A stretch of DNA of 7,621 nucleotides from an uncultured Sediminibacterium sp. (GTDB lineage Bacteria; Bacteroidota; Bacteroidia; Chitinophagales; Chitinophagaceae): positions 1 through 7,621 of the forward strand of contig CALEST010000461.1 of the NCBI GenBank assembly GCA_937907555.1. Direction: 5' to 3'. Numbering within the stretch: position 1 is the first letter of the stretch; each line of letters begins with the position of its first letter. The position numbers and the translations under genes are program-made. The notes below the pieces were generated by a model. It searched no databases. It was not told the origin of the DNA and saw only the letters and a list, made by a program, of their open reading frames with translations. Of this stretch, positions 1 to 5,741 are shown piece after piece.

Positions 1-2
1 TA

Positions 3-881
3 TATCATTTTGGGGTAATGCAGTTTATTGTATCTGTTATTGCCAAAGCCATGAATTTTATCATGCGCGTAAGCGGAGCCGAAGCACTCAGTAATGTTGC
101 TTCGGCTTTTGTGGGTCAGGTAGAAGCACAGGTAATGATCAGGCCTTACCTTAATACCATGACCAAGAGTGAATTGCTGGCCAGTATGAGTGGAAGTCTG
201 GCCTGTATTGCCGGCGGTATTCTGATTGTTTACGCCAATATGGGCGCCAAAGCTGAATATTTACTTACAGCCAGTTTAATGGCAGCTCACGGAGCCCTGG
301 TGATTTCAAAAATTGTATTTCCCGAGACAGAAGAATCCCAGACCATGGGAAAAGTAAAGCTGGAAGTAAAAAGTCCTTATAGTAATATCATTGATGCCAT
401 TTCTCATGGAGCAAGTGACGGAATGAAAATTGCTGTAAATGTGATAGCCATGTTGATTGGTTTTATCGCCCTGATTGCCTTAATTAATTATTTAATCGGG
501 ATGATTGTGCCAGGGGTTACTTTGGATGTAATCTTCAGTAAAATATTCTATCCTATGACCTGGGCAATGGGCGTTCCACAAGTGGATGTTGCCAATGCTG
601 CATCTTTATTGGGACAGAAATTAACCATCAATGAATTTGTGGCTTTCAATAATCTTACTTCCAAAGCCATACCGATTGTTTCAGAAAAAGGCTTATTAAT
701 TGTGAGTATCGCCATTTGTGGTTTTGCCAACTTCAGTAGTGTCGGGATGCAAATTGGCGGAATCGGGGAACTGGCCCCTACCAGAAGAGCCGATTTGGCT
801 AAACTGGGATTAAGAGCTTTATTGTGCGGAACACTTGCCTCTTATTTGTCTGCAACAATTGCAGGCATTCTGATGTTTTAA
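3..881 (+). CDS. Concentrative nucleoside transporter, NupC/CNT family (5' partial)
   Basis: Inner-membrane permease expected to import nucleosides with a cation gradient (Na+ or H+). The frame is open to the window edge, and the five residues before the first Met (Tyr-His-Phe-Gly-Val) continue the family pattern, so that Met at 18 is internal and the true start lies upstream. Counting from the first visible residue, the hairpin 1 substrate motif GQVEA is at 38-42, the hairpin 2 motif NEFVAF with its conserved Glu is at 210-215, and NFSS followed by GMQIGG is at about 243-252. These correspond to the nucleoside-contacting Gln/Glu, Glu and Asn/Ser positions of the Vibrio CNT structure; Val replaces the usual Thr in GQTEA. 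Several hydrophobic helices are visible. The scaffold and transport core are present; the N-terminal helices are off the window. mqnE follows after 30 bp on the same strand. Family assignment is secure; the nucleoside preference and coupling ion cannot be read from the sequence. Confidence 0.93.
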   Translation, partial: YHFGVMQFIVSVIAKAMNFIMRVSGAEALSNVASAFVGQVEAQVMIRPYLNTMTKSELLASMSGSLACIAGGILIVYANMGAKAEYLLTASLMAAHGALVISKIVFPETEESQTMGKVKLEVKSPYSNIIDAISHGASDGMKIAVNVIAMLIGFIALIALINYLIGMIVPGVTLDVIFSKIFYPMTWAMGVPQVDVANAASLLGQKLTINEFVAFNNLTSKAIPIVSEKGLLIVSIAICGFANFSSVGMQIGGIGELAPTRRADLAKLGLRALLCGTLASYLSATIAGILMF

Positions 882-886
882 AGGTG

Positions 887-894
887 TAATTTTG
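887..894 (+). promoter_or_regulatory. Bacteroidota-type -7 element upstream of mqnE
   Basis: TAATTTTG matches the Bacteroidota consensus TAnnTTTG exactly and would place the transcription start near 900, about 10 nt before the mqnE ATG. The only nearby -33 candidate is TTG at 859-861, with 25 bp spacing, slightly longer than usual. The -7 box also overlaps a small imperfect dyad, TTTTG-CA-CAAAA, at 890-901. Expression by read-through from the transporter gene remains possible because no terminator separates them. Confidence 0.5.
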
Positions 895-911
895 CACAAA
901 ATCTGGGAGAC

Positions 912-2063
912 ATGAATACAGCCGCCGTGAAAGTATTGGTAGACGCCGAAAAAGACCAACAGTTACAATCCATTGGATATAAAATATTAAATCAGGAACG
1001 CATAACTTTTGACGAAGGCGTAGCCTTATTTGAGAAAGCATCGCTTTCCTATGTTGGTGCTTTGGCCAACTGGGTCAGAGAAAGCAAACACGGTAATAAA
1101 ACCTACTTCAATCGGAACTTCCATATTGAACCAACCAATGTTTGTGTTTTTTCCTGTGCCTTCTGTTCCTACTCCAAATTATATGCACACAGAGAAGATG
1201 GCTGGGAACTGAGCATTGAACAAATGATGCATATTGTAAAAAGTTACGATGGCAAACCCGTAACAGAAGTGCATATTGTGGGAGGGGTTCATCCAAAAAT
1301 GAACATGGATTTTTTCCTGGAATTGCTTAGAAGCATCAAGGCACACAGACCCGATTTACATATAAAGGCGTTTACTCCGGTAGAGCTGGATTATATGTTC
1401 CGTAAAGCCAAGGTTTCTGTGGAGGAGGGAATGCGAATGGCGCACGAAGCAGGCCTGGATTCATTGCCTGGAGGGGGCGCCGAAATTTTTCATCCGGATA
1501 TCCGCACCAAAATCTGTGCAGATAAAGTGGATGCAGATGGCTGGCTGGCGATTCACAAAGCGGCACATCAGTTAGGCATGCACAGCAATGCTACCCTCCT
1601 GTATGGTCATATTGAGTCTTACTGGCACCGGATTGATCATATGGACCGTCTGCGCAGACTGCAGGATGAAACAGGTGGTTTTAATACATTTATTCCGCTG
1701 AAGTTTCGCAACAAGGACAACGATATGCAGCATGTTGCAGAAAGTACGATTGTAGAAGACATGAAAATGTATGCAGTCTCCAGATTGTACCTGGATAATT
1801 TTCCGCATCTGAAAGCCTATTGGCCCATGCTCGGTAGAAAAAATGCCCAACTGACTTTGTCTTTTGGCGTGAATGATATTGATGGTACCATCGACGATAC
1901 CACAAAGATTTATTCAATGGCGGGTAGCGAAGAACAAACACCAACCATGAGTACATCCGACCTGGTTACGCTAATTAAACAAGTAAAACGTCAGCCTGTT
2001 GAGCGGGGTACACTCTACAATGAGATTAAGGATTATAGTGACGCTATTGTAGATACAATTTAA
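912..2063 (+). CDS. mqnE: Aminofutalosine synthase MqnE (radical SAM)
   Basis: A 383-residue cytosolic radical-SAM enzyme. MqnE joins the adenosyl part of SAM to 3-enolpyruvyl-benzoate to give aminofutalosine, the second step of the futalosine route to menaquinone. The [4Fe-4S]/SAM motif CxxxCxxC is at Cys78, Cys82 and Cys85, preceded by the EPTN stretch typical of the MqnE/MqnC/CofH group. The later block PGGGAEIFHPDIRTKIC, followed by SNATLLYGHIE, is characteristic of MqnE; MqnC has a different sequence there. Length is normal. The ATG at 912 follows a GGGAG run (905-909) that is too close to act as a standard ribosome binding site, as is common in Bacteroidota, but no better start is seen. 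It lies 30 bp after the nucleoside transporter and ends 4 bp from the opposing VOC gene. MqnA, MqnB and MqnC are not in the window. The MqnE call over MqnC or CofH is firm on motifs but not checked by alignment. Confidence 0.93.
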   Translation: MNTAAVKVLVDAEKDQQLQSIGYKILNQERITFDEGVALFEKASLSYVGALANWVRESKHGNKTYFNRNFHIEPTNVCVFSCAFCSYSKLYAHREDGWELSIEQMMHIVKSYDGKPVTEVHIVGGVHPKMNMDFFLELLRSIKAHRPDLHIKAFTPVELDYMFRKAKVSVEEGMRMAHEAGLDSLPGGGAEIFHPDIRTKICADKVDADGWLAIHKAAHQLGMHSNATLLYGHIESYWHRIDHMDRLRRLQDETGGFNTFIPLKFRNKDNDMQHVAESTIVEDMKMYAVSRLYLDNFPHLKAYWPMLGRKNAQLTLSFGVNDIDGTIDDTTKIYSMAGSEEQTPTMSTSDLVTLIKQVKRQPVERGTLYNEIKDYSDAIVDTI

Positions 2064-2067
2064 TACT

Positions 2068-2436
2068 TTATTGTTTTTTAAAGCAGCCAAAGTGCCACAG
2101 AATACCTGAAGGGTCGTGAACAAAACATTCTGAACCCCAATCAAAGGTTTTAGGGGCAACAAGCCGAATTTCAGGAAACTTTTCAGTGAGCTGTAAAGCT
2201 TGAATGGATTCCCAGAATTCACCAAGATGGTCTACTTCAACAAATACCATTGTATTGTCTACCCAATCTTTTACATAAGCATTTTGCAGGTAGAAGGAAA
2301 TTCCTTTAAAATGAAAAACGCTTAGTTTTTCATTAATCGTATTTTCTGTAAACCCCATTGCTGAATAAAAAGCACGGCTTAGGTTAAAATTCTTAGCGCC
2401 TAAAAAAGGCCGGATAGAAATGGGATTGGCATTCAT
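2068..2436 (-). CDS. VOC-superfamily (glyoxalase/bleomycin-resistance fold) protein
   Basis: A 122-residue soluble protein of the vicinal oxygen chelate fold. Recognition rests on the N-terminal 'FLGAKNFNLSRAFYSAMGF' pattern (about 11-29), the usual start of a VOC module (strand, helix with FY-x-x-x-GF), and on the closing HDPSGILWHFG at 107-117, the family's DP-x-G-x-x-x-x-F signature. The residue at the usual terminal metal-ligand position (often Glu) appears to be His115. Two beta-alpha-beta-beta-beta half-modules fit the length. Members include glyoxalase I, dioxygenases and fosfomycin or bleomycin resistance proteins, and many genomic members have no known substrate, so no reaction is assigned. 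It begins only 3 bp after the stop of the upstream coiled-coil gene, so the two are almost certainly co-transcribed. Its stop faces the mqnE stop tail to tail. Confidence 0.82.
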   Translation of the reverse strand: MNANPISIRPFLGAKNFNLSRAFYSAMGFTENTINEKLSVFHFKGISFYLQNAYVKDWVDNTMVFVEVDHLGEFWESIQALQLTEKFPEIRLVAPKTFDWGSECFVHDPSGILWHFGCFKKQ

Positions 2437-2439
2437 GTA

Positions 2440-2688
2440 TTATCTTTTGTCTAAATTACAGATTGCTTCCAGATGATATGAGCTTTCTGAGTGGAACATT
2501 TGCCTTCTGAAATTAGCCAATTCCTCCTGAAGTCGTTTGATTTTTGTTTCCCTTGATTTTATGTCTTCTTCGGAAGAATTTACACTGATTTTTTTCTCGT
2601 GAAAACGGATCTTAATTTGAAGCATTTGTTCAATCAGTGCTGCTGTATCTGCAGCACTGAATTCTCCCTGTATTAAATTTATTTTCAT
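2440..2688 (-). CDS. Small coiled-coil protein of unknown function
   Basis: An 82-residue, highly charged, cytosolic protein with no signal peptide or membrane segment. I cannot name a family. Residues 12-35 look helical and amphipathic. Residues 40-65 form a clear heptad pattern with Ile43, Ile50, Leu53, Leu57, Phe60 and Met64 at a/d-like positions, so a coiled-coil dimer or a helical hairpin is likely. The start MKINLIQGEFS looks like a short beta strand before the helices. It is probably real rather than a chance frame: it sits 44 bp after isocitrate dehydrogenase and 3 bp before the VOC gene on the same strand, filling the space exactly, and its amino-acid composition is normal for a protein. 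No promoter match is visible in the 44-bp gap upstream, so it is probably carried on the isocitrate dehydrogenase transcript (inference). Confidence 0.75.
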   Translation of the reverse strand: MKINLIQGEFSAADTAALIEQMLQIKIRFHEKKISVNSSEEDIKSRETKIKRLQEELANFRRQMFHSESSYHLEAICNLDKR

Positions 2689-2732
2689 AAAATAGTATTG
2701 ATTGAATAATGAGATTATACTTGAGTATGAAC

Positions 2733-4169
2733 TTATTGTCCTTGCCCCAATGAATATGCCTGTTTCCCGTCAAAAGCATAGAGGTTCTCTGTTTTAATTA
2801 TATCTATACCGTTTTCAACTGCGGCCATTAAAAGTGAAGGGATGGTTGCATTTGATATTTGTACACCTTCAGTTGGTTTAAATCTGCATCTCCAGTGATC
2901 CGTACAGAAAGTTTCTTTAAAGCCATCAGGCCATACTTTAATACCTCTGTTGGTTATCATACTAAGTTGAATGCCCTCTTTGTATACAGTGTTTAGCTTC
3001 ATTGCCAGTTCATTGGCATCATGACCATTCCAGTGTACAAATAAATCCACTCCTTCCAGTGTTTTTACCGCAGGCGATTTCCGCTTGTATTTGGGTAAGG
3101 AAAGCGCGGCATTATTGGCATAGCTCACAGGTTGAAAAATGGATGGTTTTTTCCCAAGATTGGCAATAACTGCATCTGCAAATGCTTTTGTCCCTACTTT
3201 TTGCTTGCTGATTCCCTCTTTATAAATATCATAAGTATGAATTCCCTCTTCCAGTGTTTTTAACCAGGCATTCTGCACTTTTTCAGCAACTGCCGTTTGT
3301 CCAATATGGTTTAACATCATAATAGCCCCTTGCAATAAGCCAGATGGATTGGCAACATCCTGCCCGGCTCTTCTGGGCGCAGAGCCATGAATGGCTTCAA
3401 ACATGGAGCATTCTTCACCAATATTGGCTGAACCTGCAAGCCCAACGGATCCGGTGATTTGTGCGGCAACATCACTCAGTACATCTCCATATAAATTCGG
3501 CATCACAATTACGTCAAATGCTTCCGGCGTGTCTGCCATTTTAGCTGCACCAATGTCTATAATCCAGTGTTCGTTTTCAATCTCCGGATAATCGCTGGCA
3601 ATTTCATCAAACACTTTGTGAAACAAACCATCTGTTTGCTTCATGATATTGTCTTTGGTGAAGCAGGTTACTTTTTTGCGATTCTGTTGTTTTGCATATT
3701 CAAATGCATAACGGACAATCTTTTCACATCCTGGTCTGCTGATTAGTTTTAGGCACTGAACTACTTCATCGGTTTGCTGATGCTCAATCCCTGCATACAG
3801 GTCTTCCTCGTTTTCCCGGATGATTACAATGTCCATTACCGGGTGTTTCGTACTAACAAATGGGTGCAAGCTTCTACAAGGCCTTACATTGGAATACAGG
3901 CCCAGAAATTTCCTTGTGGTTACATTTAAGCTTTTGTATCCTCCTCCCTGAGGCGTGGTAATCGGTGCTTTGAGAAATATTTTATTTTTTCGGATGATAT
4001 CCCAGGATTCAGCCGCAATGCCTGCTGTATTGCCTGCCAGGTATACTTTTTCACCTACTTCAATTTCCTCAATTTGTAATGCTGCACCTGCTGCCAGAAT
4101 AATTGATAATGTGGCATCCATTATTTCAGGGCCAATGCCGTCGCCCTTTGCTACCGTAATTGTTGTCAT
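2733..4169 (-). CDS. icd: NADP-type isocitrate dehydrogenase with C-terminal extension domain
   Basis: A 478-residue cytosolic TCA-cycle enzyme that oxidatively decarboxylates isocitrate to 2-oxoglutarate. The isocitrate/isopropylmalate dehydrogenase core spans about 1-335. The substrate pocket shows Ser80, Asn82, Arg86, Arg96 and Arg118 in the order of E. coli Icd (S-x-N-V-x-x-R), arguing against isopropylmalate or homoisocitrate as substrate. Catalytic residues are Tyr125 and Lys172, and metal ligands Asp205, Asp229 and Asp233 (in YGDVLSD). The cofactor loop HGSAPRRAGQD has Arg266-Arg267 where the E. coli NADP enzyme has Lys-Tyr; NAD enzymes usually have Asp-Ile, so NADP is favoured. Residues from about 373 form the extra domain known from Thermus thermophilus isocitrate dehydrogenase, with ITNRG (405-409) and TDHWRCRF (423-430) matching it closely. 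The ATG fits the family start, directly before the first core strand. It lies 102 bp downstream of the serine dehydratase gene. Confidence 0.94.
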   Translation of the reverse strand: MTTITVAKGDGIGPEIMDATLSIILAAGAALQIEEIEVGEKVYLAGNTAGIAAESWDIIRKNKIFLKAPITTPQGGGYKSLNVTTRKFLGLYSNVRPCRSLHPFVSTKHPVMDIVIIRENEEDLYAGIEHQQTDEVVQCLKLISRPGCEKIVRYAFEYAKQQNRKKVTCFTKDNIMKQTDGLFHKVFDEIASDYPEIENEHWIIDIGAAKMADTPEAFDVIVMPNLYGDVLSDVAAQITGSVGLAGSANIGEECSMFEAIHGSAPRRAGQDVANPSGLLQGAIMMLNHIGQTAVAEKVQNAWLKTLEEGIHTYDIYKEGISKQKVGTKAFADAVIANLGKKPSIFQPVSYANNAALSLPKYKRKSPAVKTLEGVDLFVHWNGHDANELAMKLNTVYKEGIQLSMITNRGIKVWPDGFKETFCTDHWRCRFKPTEGVQISNATIPSLLMAAVENGIDIIKTENLYAFDGKQAYSLGQGQ

Positions 4170-4188
4170 GGTAATGAATTTTACGGAG

Positions 4189-4196
4189 CAAATTTG
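4189..4196 (-). promoter_or_regulatory. Possible -7 element for icd
   Basis: CAAATTTG, read on the - strand (the octamer is self-complementary), differs from TAnnTTTG at one base. It would put a start site about 13 nt before the icd ATG, the same short-leader geometry as at mqnE. No good TTG -33 box is present at the normal distance; the inverted repeat at 4210-4230 occupies that region instead. Confidence 0.3.
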
Positions 4197-4209
4197 GAGA
4201 GTTTATTTG

Positions 4210-4230
4210 AATAGATTTTATTTATCTATT
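4210..4230 (-). repeat. 7+7 bp inverted repeat upstream of icd
   Basis: AATAGAT (4210-4216) and ATCTATT (4224-4230) are perfect inverted arms around a 7-base loop. The site lies in the 102-bp gap between the serine dehydratase stop and the icd start, over the expected -33 region of the possible icd promoter. It is AT-rich and has no T-tract after it on either strand, so it does not look like an intrinsic terminator; an operator or chance are the alternatives. A second, A/T-only 6+6 bp dyad (4238-4253) lies beside it and is not informative. Confidence 0.35.
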
Positions 4231-4271
4231 TGATGATAATTATAAAAATAATTTATGAATAGTTGAAGACA

Positions 4272-5702
4272 CTAGCATTCGCTAAGTCCCAAAGGCACTT
4301 GAATAGCAAGGCCTCCATCAGCTGTTTCCTTGTATTTGCTGTTCATGTCTAATGCAGTATTCCACATAGTAGCAATTACTTTGTCTAAACTCACCAGTGC
4401 AAAATCCGGAGTGCTTTGTAAAGCTAGTTGTGATGCAGTTATGGCTTTAATGGCGCCCATCGTATTGCGTTCTATGCAGGGGATCTGAACCAATCCTCCA
4501 ATAGGATCACAGGTTAATCCCAGATGATGTTCCATGGCAATTTCAGCGGCCATTAATGCCTGTTGCTGGGTTCCGCCCATACATTCAGTTAAAGCGCCTG
4601 CGGCCATTGCAGATGATACCCCAATTTCGGCCTGACAGCCTCCCATGGCCGCTGAAATGGTAGCCCCCTTTTTAAAAATGGATCCAATTTCAGAGGCAGT
4701 TAGTAAAAACTGAATGATTTTGTCTTCCTTATTGCCATCACAGAAAGCAATAAAATACAATAATACCGAAGGAATTACTCCCGCTGCGCCATTGGTAGGT
4801 GCGGTAACAACTCTGCCAAAAGAGGCATTTTCTTCATTTACAGCCAGCGCAAAACAACTTACCCAATCCAGTATATAATTGAAAGCCTGACCCCCATTCT
4901 GTATGGCTTTTAACCATTCATCAAATGACTGATACGGATGCCCTTTCATTAATTTTTTGTTCAGTTCAAAAGCTCTTCTTCTTACCTGTAATCCACCCGG
5001 AAGTTCGCCCTTGGTATGACACCCCCGGTATATGCAATCACGCATGGTATGCCAAATCTGCAATACCCCGTTTTTGGTTTCGCTCTCTGTTCTCCAGACA
5101 TGTTCATTTTCCAGTACCATTTCATGAATGGACATACCTGTTTTCCTGCACCAATGCAATATATCAGCTGCATTATTGGTAGGGAAAGGAAGATCAACAC
5201 TTGATTTTCCGCCTCCGGTTTCTTCTCCTTCTTTTACCACAAATCCTCCTCCGATGGAGAAATAGGTTTCACTGATTTCAGAACCATCTTCAAATTCAAT
5301 TAAAAAGCTTAATCCATTTGGATGATATGGAAGGGACTCACTTGTTAAAAACAAGAGATTGTCTTTATAGGAAAATGGGATGCTGTATTTTCCACCAAGC
5401 ATTAGCTGGTGTTCGGATTTAATTTTTTCAATGGTAGAATGTATGCTGTTCACATCAACGGTTACCGGATCAGCAGCAATTAATCCCATTAATACGGCTA
5501 TATCGGTTCCATGCCCCTTACCCGTTTTAGCCAATGAGCCATATAGCAAAACAGTAATGGATTTTACCTTTTGTAAATTTGATTTTTCATGAATTGTTTC
5601 CAGGCAACGTAATGCTGCTCTCCACGGACCCAGCGTGTGGGAACTGGAAGGCCCAACCCCTATTTTAAACATATCGAATACAGAAATGGCTTCATGTGGC
5701 AT
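4272..5702 (-). CDS. sdaA: L-serine dehydratase, iron-sulfur, single-chain type
   Basis: A 476-residue cytosolic L-serine ammonia-lyase that converts L-serine to pyruvate and ammonia using a [4Fe-4S] cluster rather than PLP. The beta domain comes first, with the PSSSHT motif at 18-23 and GSLAKTGKGHGTD further on. The catalytic alpha domain carries APTNGAAGVIP, AAMGGCQAEIGV, LTCDPIGGLVQIPCIERN and, near the end, KETADGGLA. The three cluster cysteines are Cys356, Cys398 and Cys409, with spacings of 42 and 11, identical to those recalled for the Legionella pneumophila enzyme. The last residue is Cys476, matching the Legionella feature in which the C-terminal cysteine enters the active site and binds the cluster. 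Both domains are in one chain, as in E. coli SdaA, not split as in Bacillus SdaAA/SdaAB. The start fits the family (MPHEAISVFDMFKIG). It is divergent from the serine hydrolase gene, 39 bp apart. Confidence 0.94.
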   Translation of the reverse strand: MPHEAISVFDMFKIGVGPSSSHTLGPWRAALRCLETIHEKSNLQKVKSITVLLYGSLAKTGKGHGTDIAVLMGLIAADPVTVDVNSIHSTIEKIKSEHQLMLGGKYSIPFSYKDNLLFLTSESLPYHPNGLSFLIEFEDGSEISETYFSIGGGFVVKEGEETGGGKSSVDLPFPTNNAADILHWCRKTGMSIHEMVLENEHVWRTESETKNGVLQIWHTMRDCIYRGCHTKGELPGGLQVRRRAFELNKKLMKGHPYQSFDEWLKAIQNGGQAFNYILDWVSCFALAVNEENASFGRVVTAPTNGAAGVIPSVLLYFIAFCDGNKEDKIIQFLLTASEIGSIFKKGATISAAMGGCQAEIGVSSAMAAGALTECMGGTQQQALMAAEIAMEHHLGLTCDPIGGLVQIPCIERNTMGAIKAITASQLALQSTPDFALVSLDKVIATMWNTALDMNSKYKETADGGLAIQVPLGLSEC

Positions 5703-5719
5703 GTTGTAAAGTTAATTAT

Positions 5720-5727
5720 CAAATTTC
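5720..5727 (-). promoter_or_regulatory. Possible -7 element for the serine dehydratase gene
   Basis: Read on the - strand this is GAAATTTG, one base from TAnnTTTG. It would start transcription around 5713, about 11 nt before the dehydratase ATG. No TTG is seen at the normal -33 distance, so the call is weak. Confidence 0.3.
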
Positions 5728-5729
5728 AT

Positions 5730-5737
5730 TAAGTTTG
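5730..5737 (+). promoter_or_regulatory. Bacteroidota-type -7 element for the serine hydrolase gene
   Basis: TAAGTTTG matches TAnnTTTG exactly, and TTG at 5704-5706 lies 23 bp upstream, within the spacing range reported for Flavobacterium promoters. The box ends only 4 bp before the ATG at 5742, so a transcript from it would have almost no leader. Confidence 0.45.
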
Positions 5738-5741
5738 ATAA

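Larger units (their letters stand above)
5716..5741. promoter_or_regulatory. 8+8 bp inverted repeat in the divergent promoter region
   Basis: TTATCAAA (5716-5723) and TTTGATAA (5734-5741) are perfect inverted arms around 10 bp. The dyad fills most of the 39-bp gap between the two divergent start codons and overlaps the -7 candidates of both genes. Its dimensions suit a dimeric transcription factor, but it could also arise because two TTTG-containing -7 boxes face each other. Confidence 0.45.

Noticed and set aside
18..20. ATG at 18 as the start of the nucleoside transporter
   Set aside because: The frame is open upstream and the preceding residues match the family's internal sequence; the N-terminal helices are missing because the window begins inside the gene.
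2055..2079. Candidate intrinsic terminator after mqnE (ACAAT/ATTGT then a T run)
   Set aside because: The stem is 5 bp, almost all A/T, with a 10-base loop; predicted stability is too low to list as a terminator.
2717..2728. Small dyad ATACT-TG-AGTAT between icd and the coiled-coil gene
   Set aside because: Only 5-bp arms with a 2-base centre, no T-tract on either strand; too short to support a terminator or operator.
3391..3591. Open frames on the strand opposite icd, the dehydratase and mqnE (for example 3391-3591 +, 4925-5182 +, 1572-1850 -)
   Set aside because: They lie wholly inside strongly supported genes, show no recognisable motifs, and have compositions typical of antisense shadows.
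4238..4253. AATTAT-N4-ATAATT dyad after the serine dehydratase stop
   Set aside because: Arms are pure A/T in a very AT-rich gap, so such a dyad is expected by chance.
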